From contig NZ_AP018150.1 of NCBI RefSeq assembly GCF_003966915.1, forward strand, positions 1 through 64,000: a stretch of 64,000 nt of DNA, in the 5' to 3' direction. This document shows positions 19,267 through 28,514 of the stretch, one piece after another. The DNA comes from Mycoavidus cysteinexigens. Lineage in GTDB: Bacteria > Pseudomonadota > Gammaproteobacteria > Burkholderiales > Burkholderiaceae. The stretch's first letter is position 1. Every line of letters begins with the position of its first letter. Below the pieces are notes generated by a model. It saw only the letters and a list, made by a program, of their open reading frames with translations. It did no database searches and was not told the DNA's origin. A program made the translations under genes and the position numbers.

Positions 19267-20457
19267 TTACTGCCGGCGTTCACCGATAAACGATAAACTC
19301 CAATATACAAGCAGTGGCGTAAATAATTGCAAGATGAGAATTGCGCTTAACATAATGGCTCGTAAATTCGGATCAAAATCTGGATAAAGATTATAAGTAT
19401 TTTCGACTAGCAAATAAGCGAAAGCAGACATTGGCGCTAGCGTTAAACCAAGTGCTAGACCTTGTTTCATGCTAATTCCACTTGGTTTAGCAAAAGCTAG
19501 AACCCCCGCCAGTTTGGCTAACATACGCGCGCCAATCATTGCCAGCGCCGCAAGTCCGCCAAGTGCAATGTAGGACCATTGAAATGAAATAAGCGTAACC
19601 ACAAAAAGGACGACGGTTAACAGCCAGCCAGCCGTGCCAAAATGTGCTGGCCATAATTGTGGACGCGGATCAAAGTTTTTAAGAATAATCCCCGCTGTGA
19701 GCAAAGCCAGAAGTGTCGATAGCTCTAGCATGTGCGTAATAGCGATTGCGAGTAGCACGAGCCCAATCAAGATAACAAACGAATGCTCATCTTGTAAATT
19801 AACGCGCTGACAGCTACGTGCAAGCACATAGGCTACAGCAAGCGAACCTAAAATTAGATATAACGGTTCAGTCAATGTAGCAAATAAATTGCCATAATAT
19901 TCTTGGTGCATCCAAGTTGATACGAGTTCTAGCAAGATCACGGCATACATACTATTAAGCGCTGTCAAGGCAAGCAGCCTTTCTGTCACTTGCCCTTCGC
20001 TTTTAAGTTCAGTTTTTAACTGAATCACCATTGTGGGTGAAGTTGCAATCGCAATAGATGCAATTACGGTGGTTGTCATGAGTGAAACATTCATCAACTG
20101 CAATGCGATGACTACTGTAGCGAAGGTCAATGTGGCTTCAGCAAGGCTGGTTGCAATTAACCATGGATTTGTGCGAATCCACCGCAAATTAAGTCGGCTC
20201 CCTAATTCAAAGAGCAACATTCCAAGCGCAACATCCATTAAAAATCGTGCATCATTAGCCAGCGCGCCATCAATTACGCCAAAGCCCGCGGAGCCCGCCA
20301 ACAAGCCAATGACGCCATAGCCTGTAATGCGTGGCAAGCGCCATGCTTTCCAGCACAATTCGCCACATAAGCCGGCCATCAATAGAGTCAACCCGACCCA
20401 AAACACTGAGTCTGGAACGAGCGGCCAATGAGGCAGATATGAAAACGCCGATTTCAT
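19267..20457 (-). CDS. Cation:proton antiporter (CPA2-type membrane protein)
   Basis: This integral membrane protein of 396 residues has around eleven hydrophobic segments and belongs to the Na+/H+ exchanger (KefB/NhaP-like, CPA2) superfamily. Recognisable parts are the GYGVIGLLAGSAGFG segment, the ALGMLLFELGSRL region typical of the family, SIAIATSPTMVIQL in the discontinuous-helix region and HSFVILIGLVLLAIAI. There is no C-terminal TrkA-N domain, so it is shorter than KefB/C. It exchanges a monovalent cation for protons across the inner membrane; the ion is not predictable. It lies upstream of the ybdK-like gene. Confidence 0.85.
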   Translation of the reverse strand: MKSAFSYLPHWPLVPDSVFWVGLTLLMAGLCGELCWKAWRLPRITGYGVIGLLAGSAGFGVIDGALANDARFLMDVALGMLLFELGSRLNLRWIRTNPWLIATSLAEATLTFATVVIALQLMNVSLMTTTVIASIAIATSPTMVIQLKTELKSEGQVTERLLALTALNSMYAVILLELVSTWMHQEYYGNLFATLTEPLYLILGSLAVAYVLARSCQRVNLQDEHSFVILIGLVLLAIAITHMLELSTLLALLTAGIILKNFDPRPQLWPAHFGTAGWLLTVVLFVVTLISFQWSYIALGGLAALAMIGARMLAKLAGVLAFAKPSGISMKQGLALGLTLAPMSAFAYLLVENTYNLYPDFDPNLRAIMLSAILILQLFTPLLVYWSLSFIGERRQ

Positions 20458-20900
20458 TAGTAACTTTTCCCTGGTTAAATGGTATTGCAGCTTTGAATGT
20501 ACATGTTTGTACAGCGCTTAGCGTAGTTCATATGACGACGCATATTAGTTATTCAAGCTAAGCGAATGCATCAAAAAATGATTGTCCTGAGTCTTTAGTA
20601 GACAGAGGTCACTTGATGCACTTGGAGAGCCATCATTGTGCCACACCTTTTTAAGGGTCATGCAGGATTTACGGAAGTTATCGTGGTTAAAAAGTGTGTA
20701 CGAATTTTAAAAAAATAGGGTACTTAAGGAAGTGATCTCGCGCTTTGCGAAGAAATACAGGCTTTCTTGGCTTTAATCCAGTATGAGTGGATTCATCACT
20801 GATGACTAAAGTGTTTGTTATTAAAGCTAGACCAAGCAGCTCGAGCCATTGCTGTCTCGAGTACTACTCAGGGAAATAAATAAAAACTTTTTGGTTAAAA
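20458..20900. other. Non-coding stretch without recognised genes
   Basis: Only short frames without recognisable similarity occur between the antiporter start and the AT-rich DnaA-box region. The stretch presumably holds the antiporter promoter on the minus strand. I see no convincing motif in it. Confidence 0.3.
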
Positions 20901-21200
20901 AATTAACCGGTGGCGTAATCTCATCTAGGTTCTTTATATTCTTACAATAGTTTCTTATATATAAATAGTAATAACAATAACACTCTATGTTTTCTGTGGA
21001 AAAACAAACTTTTTCTTTTTTAATCAAATAGATAGACTTAGTATAAGTAACCTAAAAAGTATCGTATGAAGAAGTGGACAAGTTGGATAACTTTTTGCTA
21101 ATTTGGAAATAGAATAAGTTATCCAGAATTGGTCCACACCATTTCCACAGGTTTAAAGCCTACTTATCCACAGCATCGCGTAAATAGAAAAGAAAGAGTG
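20900..21200. other. Candidate replication origin region upstream of mnmG
   Basis: The stretch is very AT-rich (20920-21060) and carries several DnaA-box-like sites: TTTTCCACA on the minus strand at 20995-21003, TTATCCAGA at 21119-21127, and the perfect TTATCCACA at 21164-21172. More degenerate copies lie near 21083 and 21143. A parS site follows within 50 bases. DnaA boxes plus an AT-rich tract next to mnmG-parAB is a classic oriC setting. A DnaA box also precedes dnaA, so which region fires is undecided. Confidence 0.5.
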
Positions 21201-21218
21201 CTCAGGTAAATATGGAAA

Positions 21219-21234
21219 AGTTTCACGTGAAACA
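21219..21234 (+). promoter_or_regulatory. parS centromere site
   Basis: AGTTTCACGTGAAACA matches 15 of 16 positions of the universal chromosomal parS consensus TGTTTCACGTGAAACA, including the full 14-base palindrome GTTTCACGTGAAAC. It lies between the DnaA boxes and mnmG, about 3.6 kb before parB. It should be a loading site for the ParB encoded here. Confidence 0.9.
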
Positions 21235-21331
21235 ACGCCCTAAAAAAGATGGTTTATATGAGTTTCTTTAACCGTTATAATGAAAAGCTATAAATTTTGA
21301 AGGTTCACGCTGTAGCAGCGTGTGAAATGCG

Positions 21332-23275
21332 ATGTTTTATCCAACAGAATTCGATGTCATTGTTGTTGGTGGCGGTCATGCTGGTACTGAAGCTGCTCTA
21401 GCGTGCGCTCGTATGGGCTGTAATACGCTGTTACTGACGCATAATATTGAAACCTTGGGTCAAATGAGCTGCAATCCGTCAATTGGCGGAATTGGTAAGG
21501 GACATTTGGTTAAGGAAATTGATGCATTGGGTGGCGCTATGGCGCTAGCAGCAGATGAGGCGGGTATCCAATTTCGTATTCTTAATTCGTCAAAAGGCCC
21601 TGCCGTGCGGGCGACGCGCTCTCAAGCAGATCGTTTGTTATATAGACAAGCAATCCGTCACCGACTAGAAAATCAACCTAATTTGCGTTTGTTTCAGCAG
21701 GCTGTTACAGATTTGACGGTTCAAGGTGATCGTGTAACCGGTGTTCAAACTCAGTTAGGCATTCATTTTCGCGCGCAGTCAGTGATACTGACCGCAGGCA
21801 CGTTCTTGGATGGGAAAATTCATGTTGGGTTAACTCATCATGCTGGTGGTCGCGCGGGTGATCCGGCTGCGGTTCAGCTTTCTGCGCGCCTTAAAGAATT
21901 AAACTTGGCGCAAGGCCGGTTAAAAACCGGAACCCCACCACGCATTGACGGCCGTACGATTGATTTTTCAAAGCTAGAAAAACAATTAGGGGATAATCCA
22001 ACGCCGACTTTCTCATTTATCGGACAGGCTCACCAGCATCCGGCTCAATTACCTTGTTGGGTCACTCATACTAATCAGCGCACACACGACATTATTCGTT
22101 CAAGCCTAGACAGGTCGCCTATGTTTACAGGGGCAATCGAAGGAACGGGCCCACGCTATTGCCCATCAATTGAAGATAAAATCCATCGCTTTGCAGATAA
22201 AGCTGCCCATCAAATTTTCCTTGAACCGGAAGGGCTGACAACTCATGAAATTTACCCAAATGGAATCTCTACGAGTTTGCCCTTTGATGTTCAACTAGAG
22301 CTCGTGCATTCAATGCCTGGGTTAGAAAATGCACATATTTTGCGACCAGGTTATGCGATTGAATATGATTATTTTGATCCACGTGGCTTGAATGTGTCAT
22401 TAGAAACAAAAGCCATTCAAAATCTATTCTTCGCCGGACAAATTAATGGCACTACCGGTTATGAAGAAGCTGCTGCGCAAGGGCTGTTGGCTGGAATAAA
22501 TGCGGCGCTTAAAGTTCAGGGAAAAGAACCTTGGGTTCCACGCCGTGATCAAGCTTATTTAGGGGTATTGGTTGATGACTTAGTAACGCGTGGCGTATGT
22601 GAGCCTTATCGAATGTTCACGAGCCGAGCTGAATATCGACTTAGCTTGCGCGAAGACAATGCGGATATGCGCTTAACTGAAATCGGCTGGAATTTAGGTG
22701 TGGTTGATAAAATTCGTTGGGAAATTTTTAGCCGTAAACGTGAAATGGTTTCACGTGAAACAAAAAGACTAGAGTCAATTCATGTGACGCCAAAAACGCT
22801 ACCCGCCGAAGAAGCGACTTCATTGTTAGGTAAACCTATCGAACACGAGTATAGCCTTGCCGATTTATTGCGACGCCCAGGGGTTAGCTATGCAGCCCTC
22901 ATGGCTGTGCAAAATAGTGCTTATGCGCCCGCTGCAACACTTGCAGATGACGAATATCTACAACAACAGATCCAAGAGCAAATAGAAATTAGCCTTAAAT
23001 ACCAGGGATATATTGAGCGTCAGGCAAACGAGATTGAACGCAATGAAGCGCACGAAAGTACCCGGCTACCTAGTCAATTCGATTATGCAAAGGTGCGCGG
23101 ATTATCATTTGAAGCATGCCAAAAGTTAAATCAATATCAACCGGAAACCTTAGGGCAAGCCTCTCGAATTTCTGGCGTGACGCCGGCAGCAATTTCACTT
23201 TTAATGGTTCACTTAAAAAAAGGATTCAATCAAGGTACCCCATTAAATGCGACTGAAATACACGATAATTCATGA
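21332..23275 (+). CDS. mnmG: tRNA uridine-5-carboxymethylaminomethyl modification enzyme MnmG
   Basis: MnmG (GidA) works with MnmE to modify the wobble uridine of certain tRNAs, using FAD. The FAD-binding dinucleotide fold is at the start ([19 protein letters not shown]). Further conserved parts are [40 protein letters not shown], and [10 protein letters not shown] followed by [16 protein letters not shown]. The length of 647 residues is typical. The ATG at 21332 begins [11 protein letters not shown]. It heads the mnmG-rsmG-parA-parB group conserved near bacterial origins. A parS site is embedded in the coding sequence at 22747-22762. Confidence 0.98.
   Translation: MFYPTEFDVIVVGGGHAGTEAALACARMGCNTLLLTHNIETLGQMSCNPSIGGIGKGHLVKEIDALGGAMALAADEAGIQFRILNSSKGPAVRATRSQADRLLYRQAIRHRLENQPNLRLFQQAVTDLTVQGDRVTGVQTQLGIHFRAQSVILTAGTFLDGKIHVGLTHHAGGRAGDPAAVQLSARLKELNLAQGRLKTGTPPRIDGRTIDFSKLEKQLGDNPTPTFSFIGQAHQHPAQLPCWVTHTNQRTHDIIRSSLDRSPMFTGAIEGTGPRYCPSIEDKIHRFADKAAHQIFLEPEGLTTHEIYPNGISTSLPFDVQLELVHSMPGLENAHILRPGYAIEYDYFDPRGLNVSLETKAIQNLFFAGQINGTTGYEEAAAQGLLAGINAALKVQGKEPWVPRRDQAYLGVLVDDLVTRGVCEPYRMFTSRAEYRLSLREDNADMRLTEIGWNLGVVDKIRWEIFSRKREMVSRETKRLESIHVTPKTLPAEEATSLLGKPIEHEYSLADLLRRPGVSYAALMAVQNSAYAPAATLADDEYLQQQIQEQIEISLKYQGYIERQANEIERNEAHESTRLPSQFDYAKVRGLSFEACQKLNQYQPETLGQASRISGVTPAAISLLMVHLKKGFNQGTPLNATEIHDNS
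22747..22762 (+). promoter_or_regulatory. Intragenic parS site within mnmG
   Basis: GGTTTCACGTGAAACA again contains the full GTTTCACGTGAAAC palindrome, 15 of 16 bases of the consensus, here encoding part of MnmG (VSRETK). It is about 1.5 kb from the first parS. Intragenic parS sites near the origin are known in other bacteria. Confidence 0.88.
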
Positions 23276-23332
23276 TCGACGGTGCAGCAGATTAAACGCC
23301 ATGATTCATTCAACGCCTCTTATTAAAACCCT

Positions 23333-23995
23333 ATGCAAATAAATTCACCCGCGCTTGCTGATACGCTTATTGAGGGTGCTATGGCGCTAGGTATTGTGCT
23401 GGATGGTCATCAACAAATGCGTTTACTGGCCTATCTTGATTTACTTGCGAAGTGGAATCGTGTTTACAATCTGACGGCCATCCGCGATCCGCACCAGATG
23501 TTGGTTCAGCATTTACTCGATTCATTAACGATTTTGCCTTATCTTCGCCATGGTGAGCCATCCAATGTGCTTGACGTAGGCTCCGGCGGCGGCTTGCCAG
23601 GAGTAGTGCTAGCTATTGCTCAGCCGACTTGGAAGGTGACGTTAAACGATATTGTGCAAAAGAAAACGGCTTTTTTGTTGCAGGCTAAAGCAACGCTTTC
23701 ATTATCAAACGTCGCGGTTGTGACCGGGCGAGTCGAATCATTGCGGCCAGGCATTGAGATTGAGCAGCCGTTTGATACGATCCTTTGTCGGGCTTTTGCT
23801 AAGTTAGCGGATTTTGTGTCACTGGCCCGCCATTTATTGGCCCCTGGTGGTTCGATTTGGGCCATGAAGGGGACGCAACCCACAACAGAAATAGCGGCCT
23901 TACCTGCTGATATGAGGGTCGTTAATAGTATTGAACTTACGGTCCCATTTCTTAATGCGGAACGGCATCTAGTTCAGATCAAATTTGGAGCTTGA
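23333..23995 (+). CDS. rsmG: 16S rRNA (guanine527-N7)-methyltransferase
   Basis: RsmG (GidB) methylates G527 of 16S rRNA using S-adenosylmethionine. The 220-residue protein shows [25 protein letters not shown] and the SAM-binding motif [17 protein letters not shown], followed by [11 protein letters not shown] and the [11 protein letters not shown] motif. It lies 57 bases after mnmG and 16 bases before parA, consistent with one operon. Nothing unusual is visible. Confidence 0.97.
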   Translation: MQINSPALADTLIEGAMALGIVLDGHQQMRLLAYLDLLAKWNRVYNLTAIRDPHQMLVQHLLDSLTILPYLRHGEPSNVLDVGSGGGLPGVVLAIAQPTWKVTLNDIVQKKTAFLLQAKATLSLSNVAVVTGRVESLRPGIEIEQPFDTILCRAFAKLADFVSLARHLLAPGGSIWAMKGTQPTTEIAALPADMRVVNSIELTVPFLNAERHLVQIKFGA

Positions 23996-24011
23996 AGTAA
24001 AAGACGAGACA

Positions 24012-24779
24012 ATGGCTAAAATTTTTTGTGTTGCAAACCAAAAAGGTGGGGTTGGAAAAACCACCACCTCGGTCAATCTTGCGGCTAGCTTGGCTAAACA
24101 GAAACAGCGAGTATTGCTGATTGATCTTGACCCTCAGGGCAATGCAACAATGGGTAGCGGGATTGACAAAACACAGTGCGAAAATACACTCTATGAAGTT
24201 TTGGTGGATGGCGTTGCACTTGCCGAAGCGCGTTTAAAATCAATGGCTGGTTACGATGTGCTGCCAGCTAATCGTGAGCTGGCTGGTGCTGAAATTGAGC
24301 TGGTTAATCGTGCTCAAAGAGAGCGCCAACTTGGCGCCGCGATCGCTGTGGTTCAGGCAGAATATGATTTTATTTTAATTGATTGCCCACCCGCTTTATC
24401 GTTACTCACACTCAATGGGTTATGTTGCGCAAATGGCGTGGTTATCCCCATGCAATGTGAGTATTTTGCGCTTGAAGGTCTTTCTGATTTGCTTGATACA
24501 ATTAAGCGTGTGCACGCTAATCTCAACCGTGAGCTGCAAATTATTGGCTTATTGCGCGTCATGTTTGATTCACGCATTACCTTGCAACACCAAGTGTCGG
24601 ATCAACTTCAACAACATTTCGGGGACAAAGTATTTAATACGATTATTCCGCGCAATGTGCGCCTGGCAGAAGCGCCAAGCCATGGTATGCCGGGTATTGT
24701 TTTTGACCCAAGCTCTCGAGGCGCAAAAGCTTATTTGCAATTTGGCGCGGAAATGATCAAGCGTATTCGCGCAAAATAG
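24012..24779 (+). CDS. parA: Chromosome partitioning ATPase ParA
   Basis: ParA (Soj) is the deviant Walker-type ATPase that moves ParB-parS complexes during chromosome segregation. The deviant Walker A QKGGVGKTTTSVNLAASL stands near the N-terminus, LLIDLDPQGNATMG follows, and DFILIDCPPALSLL carries the Walker A' region. The ATG at 24012 gives MAKIFCVANQ; a TTG at 23985 in the same frame is within rsmG and is not favoured. The length of 255 residues suits the short chromosomal type without an N-terminal HTH. It is followed by parB after 17 bases. Confidence 0.97.
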   Translation: MAKIFCVANQKGGVGKTTTSVNLAASLAKQKQRVLLIDLDPQGNATMGSGIDKTQCENTLYEVLVDGVALAEARLKSMAGYDVLPANRELAGAEIELVNRAQRERQLGAAIAVVQAEYDFILIDCPPALSLLTLNGLCCANGVVIPMQCEYFALEGLSDLLDTIKRVHANLNRELQIIGLLRVMFDSRITLQHQVSDQLQQHFGDKVFNTIIPRNVRLAEAPSHGMPGIVFDPSSRGAKAYLQFGAEMIKRIRAK

Positions 24780-24796
24780 AGGCTAAAGAGAGCAAA

Positions 24797-25687
24797 ATGA
24801 AAGCAGTTAATAGAAAAAAGGGTCTGGGGCGTGGGCTTGACAGTTTGCTCGGCGCGGACGTTGGTATGCTTGAGGCTACACTTGTAGAAGGTAAGCCAAC
24901 CACATTACGACTTGCGCAATTGCAGCCAGGTAAATACCAGCCACGCACGAGAATGGATGAAAGTGCGTTGCAAGAACTGGCTGCTAGCATTCGCGCCCAG
25001 GGTTTAATCCAGCCACTTTTAGTGCGCCCGCTTGCACAGAGCGAGAGCTATGAAATTATCGCTGGTGAACGTCGCTTTCGCGCGGCAAGCTTAGCGGGGT
25101 TGGACGAAGTACCGGTTTTGGTTAGAGAAGTTTCTGACCAAGCGGCAGCGGCAATGGCGCTGATTGAAAATATTCAGCGTGAAGATTTAAATCCACTTGA
25201 AGAAGCTCAAGGAATTCAACGCCTATTAAATGAATTTGATTTTACGCACGAACAAGCGGCGCAAGCCGTGGGTCGTTCGCGTAGCGCGGTATCGAATTTA
25301 CTGCGCTTACTGAATCTAGCGCAACCCGTGCAAGTGATGCTGGTAGCGGGAGATCTAGATATGGGCCATGCACGAGCATTATTGGCAGTGGATGCGGCCT
25401 CGCAGATCACGTTAGCTCATCAGATCGTTAACCGTCGACTGTCGGTGCGTGAGGCTGAAAAATTGGTGACGGCTTCGCTTAAATCAATGACCTTAGCGGC
25501 GCCTAAACGTATGCCTCAAAAAGGGCAAGATCTGCTACGGCTTGAAGAAGAATTATCCGATGCGTTAGCGGCAACGGTTAAAATCAAGTTAAAGCGCAAA
25601 GGCCAAGGTCAGCTAACCATTGACTTTGGTGGCCTTGATGCGCTTGAAGGGATTATTGAACGTTTACGTGTTCACCTGGAAAGTTAG
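24797..25687 (+). CDS. parB: Chromosome partitioning protein ParB
   Basis: ParB (Spo0J) is a CTP-dependent clamp that loads at parS. The N-terminal region begins KKGLGRGLDSLLG, the CTP-binding ParB/Srx domain includes the arginine-rich GERRFRAASLAG motif and IENIQREDLNPLEEA, a helix-turn-helix follows (THEQAAQAVGRSRSAVSNLLRLL), and the C-terminal dimerisation domain ends the protein. It has 296 residues. Two parS sites lie at 21219 and 22747. An AGAG-type ribosome-binding sequence precedes the ATG. Confidence 0.97.
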   Translation: MKAVNRKKGLGRGLDSLLGADVGMLEATLVEGKPTTLRLAQLQPGKYQPRTRMDESALQELAASIRAQGLIQPLLVRPLAQSESYEIIAGERRFRAASLAGLDEVPVLVREVSDQAAAAMALIENIQREDLNPLEEAQGIQRLLNEFDFTHEQAAQAVGRSRSAVSNLLRLLNLAQPVQVMLVAGDLDMGHARALLAVDAASQITLAHQIVNRRLSVREAEKLVTASLKSMTLAAPKRMPQKGQDLLRLEEELSDALAATVKIKLKRKGQGQLTIDFGGLDALEGIIERLRVHLES

Positions 25688-25905
25688 AGAATTACAGAAA
25701 TTCCCGCAGCAAGGGCTTTTTTAGCGGCGCATGCCCTCTTAAAGTGACGGCTTTGGCACCTTGTGCCATGTAGTCCGGGAAGTTCATTCTGGACGGTTTT
25801 CCAGACAATCTCTATGTCCACTTTGAAATACCCATGCACGACCGCGTTGCGCATCTGATAGGCAAACGCCAAAGGTAATTCGGGGTGAGCCGCTAATCAT
25901 TGCTT
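25684..25905 (-). pseudogene. HepT-like (DUF86) toxin remnant
   Basis: The readable part PELPLAFAYQMRNAVVHGYF followed by DIEIVWKTVQNELPGL matches the C-terminal half of HepT/DUF86 toxins, including the characteristic RX4HXY motif (RNAVVHGY). The N-terminal half is missing, and the C-terminal tail after LPGL looks out of family. It overlaps the parB stop by four bases. The adjacent minus-strand frame carries the matching antitoxin remnant, so this was an MntA-HepT pair. Confidence 0.7.
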
Positions 25906-25913
25906 ATCACAAC

Positions 25914-25994
25914 TCATACAGGGATTGCTTCCAATAGGACTTCGGCCCGGGATTTTTCTGGCAGCGCCTTGGGTGTAAGTACGTCTACAGGTAT
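25914..25994 (-). pseudogene. MntA-like nucleotidyltransferase antitoxin remnant (C-terminus)
   Basis: Minus-strand translation gives PVDVLTPKALPEKSRAEVLL then EAIPV and a TGA. This is the usual end of MNT-type minimal nucleotidyltransferases that neutralise HepT by AMP-transfer. Everything upstream is absent because the coding sequence runs into the left inverted repeat of the transposon at about 25993. I could not identify the missing half beyond the right transposon end. Confidence 0.6.
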
Positions 25995-26175
25995 CCTTAG
26001 TTGTAAGCGCTCGCGTTTGAAACTAGTCATGCTCGCAATCAGCGCATTTTCTGGCTCAGATTAAGTGAAAATGAAAAGCTGTTCATGCTCAAGTTAACTG
26101 AAAATGAGCTTGCATTTATCATGATCGGCTTGCATTCTATCACTGCGTGCTCACACTAAGTGCAAATGAAATCCT
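25993..26175 (+). repeat. Left long inverted repeat of the transposon
   Basis: This stretch matches the reverse complement of 37455-37634 over nearly its whole length, with scattered differences. Shared landmarks are CATGCTCGCAATCAG, CTGTTCATGCTCAAGTTAAC and GATCGGCTTGCATTCTATC. Three direct motif copies begin near 26055, 26088 and 26149. Confidence 0.9.
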
Positions 26176-26242
26176 TTCAGGCACCCTGCGTCAGCATGTT
26201 CATGATTAAGCGGATCATCGTCTTCTTTTGCGCTGGACTCAT

Positions 26243-27211
26243 TTATATAGGTAATCCGGCTGCAAGCATCCGGTCCCGTAGCTCTGCCGTTCGGGTCGGA
26301 TCAAGCTGATTATTGAATAGCGCTCTGATTTCTGCTGGTTTGGCATCGAACTGCTCGACCATATCCTTCAGGCGATATCCGTGGCGCGTTAATGTCGGTT
26401 CCAGGTCATCGAGCTGCCGCGATAGTACTGATTCCACCAGTGCTGCTGTGACGGGTTTTTCACCGGTCTGATAGCCGGCCTCCAATGCAAGGGTTAGGTG
26501 CAATTGTACTTGCAGCGGCGTACGTAGCTTGGCGGCCAATATGTCGATTGCCTCTACCGTCAGAGTATCTTCTGGATCCAATTTCGCAGTACTGGCACTC
26601 AGCAACCACTGAATGTATTCGCGCTGACTGCCAGTGAGGCCGTCTAGCGTGAAAATATCGGTACGGTAGCCGATTTCTTCCATGGTCGGTCGGCGCAGGT
26701 CATTGCGTAGCTTTGGGTGACCAGCAAGGATCACGGACAGTTTGCCGCCACCATCTTCCACCACTTCCATCAGCCGTTTCAAACCAATCAGAGTGTGCCC
26801 GGTCAGGTCATGCGCTTCATCGACAAAGAGTGCCACTGGTCGCTTTCTCTTTTTTACCAGTTCCTGTAACTCGCGCTCGCGCCGTTCTCCTTGTTTTGGT
26901 ATCTGCACCAGTTTGTCTTGCGCCAGGTCGTAAAAAAGCGCGGTGATCAGGGTAGCGAGTTTGACGCTGTGCTTGTCGACGGACAGAGATTTGGAGACGA
27001 TGATTTTGTTCTCATCCTTAAGGGTCTGCTGCAAACGCCGCATTGTGACGGTCTTGCCGCTACCAACGACGCCACATACCGCAATCAATCGGCCGTCATG
27101 AATAGCGCCCTTGATATCCTTGAGCAACTGTTGATGATGCTCGGTTTCATAGTAGCCAGCCTGATCCAGTGGCTGAGTTAGTCCATAATATTGCATGACT
27201 TCAACCCGCAT
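26243..27211 (-). CDS. TniB/ExeA-like AAA+ ATPase of the transposon
   Basis: This 322-residue AAA+ protein is of the ExeA/TnsC/TniB kind, the ATP-dependent target-selection partner of a DDE transposase. It begins with the family motif YYGLTQPLDQAGYYETEHHQ. Walker A is CGVVGSGKTVTMRRL, Walker B PVALFVDEAHDL, sensor region LSVILAGHPKLR, and arginine-rich YRTDIFTLDGL follows. The GTG or ATG at 27211 overlaps the end of the transposase gene by about 11 bases, so the two are translated as a unit. The reading frame is intact even though its transposase partner is broken. Confidence 0.85.
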   Translation of the reverse strand: MRVEVMQYYGLTQPLDQAGYYETEHHQQLLKDIKGAIHDGRLIAVCGVVGSGKTVTMRRLQQTLKDENKIIVSKSLSVDKHSVKLATLITALFYDLAQDKLVQIPKQGERRERELQELVKKRKRPVALFVDEAHDLTGHTLIGLKRLMEVVEDGGGKLSVILAGHPKLRNDLRRPTMEEIGYRTDIFTLDGLTGSQREYIQWLLSASTAKLDPEDTLTVEAIDILAAKLRTPLQVQLHLTLALEAGYQTGEKPVTAALVESVLSRQLDDLEPTLTRHGYRLKDMVEQFDAKPAEIRALFNNQLDPTRTAELRDRMLAAGLPI

Positions 27212-27937
27212 GATCCTCTCCTGATTTTTTGTTTCGGAAATAGTCTCTAATTCGCGAGAGGACCACGCTACGCATCAGTGTCTCTGCGAGCACCTGGTCG
27301 ATGAAAAAGCGATCGTCGGCAGACATTTTGGCCAGCGGAATCGCCAATTCGTTGGCAATCGCCAGTTTTGCTGCAATGACGGTAGAGAATCGATATTCGT
27401 ACGTATCGGTATCAAATGGCTGGTGAGGCAACGACATTGCAACTACTGACGGTGTGAATTGCACATCGTTTCCAGCCAACGCACTAATCGGCAAGCCGAG
27501 CTGGGACGCGAGTACTCGGATGCGATCGGCACGTTCATCGGCTTTGCCACGCTTGAATGCGCGGTACCGGTGCAGCGGGATTGGGCCTGATACCGGGCGA
27601 TAAGGCCCCAATTTTTTGCCGTCGAATTCCACATACATTTCATCATCGAACAAACCCCATAGCAAAACGACGGTTTCACCTGCCATGTCCGGCTCCAATT
27701 CATAGGAGGTTCCGCCAATAACAATGCGTGCATCAACGCCAACCTTGCGACGTTCCGGTTCACGTGCAAAGCGGCAGAATTGCTCCCAGGTGCACATGTC
27801 ACGCAATCCATCCGAAGGAAGGTTGGATAACCAATCTGCCAGGCGAGAATGTTTCTCGGAACGAAGTTCCTAATCGTTGTAGCGCAACAAGTAGCGCATC
27901 AGCCACTCATTGGCCTGCGCTGGAGTTGACTCATTTT
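27201..27937 (-). pseudogene. TniA-like DDE transposase, 5' truncated and with amber stop
   Basis: Only the C-terminal third remains. Readable upstream sequence STPAQANEWLMRYLLRYND ends in TAG (near 27869), then continues in frame as ELRSEKHSRLADWLSNLP and CTWEQFCRFAREPERRKV. A beta-barrel-like Mu-transposase C-terminal domain follows (VGVDARIVIGGTSYELEPDM, PYRPVSGPIPLHRYR). An IS3-family element at 27938 has removed or separated the N-terminus and the DDE core. The longest remaining frame starts at 27806. Overlap with the AAA gene fits a two-gene transposition operon. Confidence 0.75.
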
Positions 27938-27989
27938 TGAACTGACCCCAGAAAGTTGGAAACCGATCTAAACTTTTTTGGGTTTTTTC

Positions 27990-28514
27990 ATGGATAAATA
28001 CAGCGATCAACTTAAGCTAAAAGTCGTGAAGGCTTATCTGGCAGGTAAGGCTGGAGCCATTGCTCTGGGGAAGCGGTATGATGTTGAGCCTTCGCTATTG
28101 CGTAGATGGGCAGCAGCTTACCAAATACACGGTCTGTCAGGCCTCAAAAGGAAATACAGACGATACGGTGCGGATTTCAAGCTTACAGCCCTCCAGCACA
28201 TGTGGGATAACCATCTATCGTATCGCGAAACGGCAGCGTACTTTGATATTCGTAAGACAAGTGCTCTAGGGGAGTGGGAGCGCCTGTATCATATCGGAGG
28301 TATAGAAGCCCTATCTCCTGGCAAAAGAGGAAAATCTAAGAAAATGCGAGGCACCTCAAGTATTGCAATCAAATCTGGAAATGACGAGACGCGCACTCGA
28401 GAGCAGTTGCTCGAAGAATTAAATTATTTACGCATGGAGAATGCATATCTAAAAAAGCTAGAAGCCTTGATTCAAGCGAGCAAAAAATCAGCACAAAGCA
28501 AAAAACACAAATAG
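27990..28514 (+). CDS. IS150-like transposase OrfA
   Basis: This DNA-binding OrfA contains two helix-turn-helix units. The first runs LKLKVVKAYLAGKAGAIALG to VEPSLLRRWAAAYQ; the second runs KLTALQHMWDNHLSYRETAA to FDIRKTSALGEW. A coiled-coil tail follows (EQLLEELNYLRMENAYLKKL). The ATG at 27990 (MDKYSDQ) is preferred over one at 27978. It ends in an A-rich stretch overlapping the orfB start, suited to frameshifting or coupling. The frame is intact at about 174 residues. Confidence 0.88.
   Translation: MDKYSDQLKLKVVKAYLAGKAGAIALGKRYDVEPSLLRRWAAAYQIHGLSGLKRKYRRYGADFKLTALQHMWDNHLSYRETAAYFDIRKTSALGEWERLYHIGGIEALSPGKRGKSKKMRGTSSIAIKSGNDETRTREQLLEELNYLRMENAYLKKLEALIQASKKSAQSKKHK

Noticed and set aside
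20827-21027. Small frame upstream of mnmG on the minus strand
   Set aside because: It is an AT-rich low-complexity translation within the DnaA-box region, with no supporting features.
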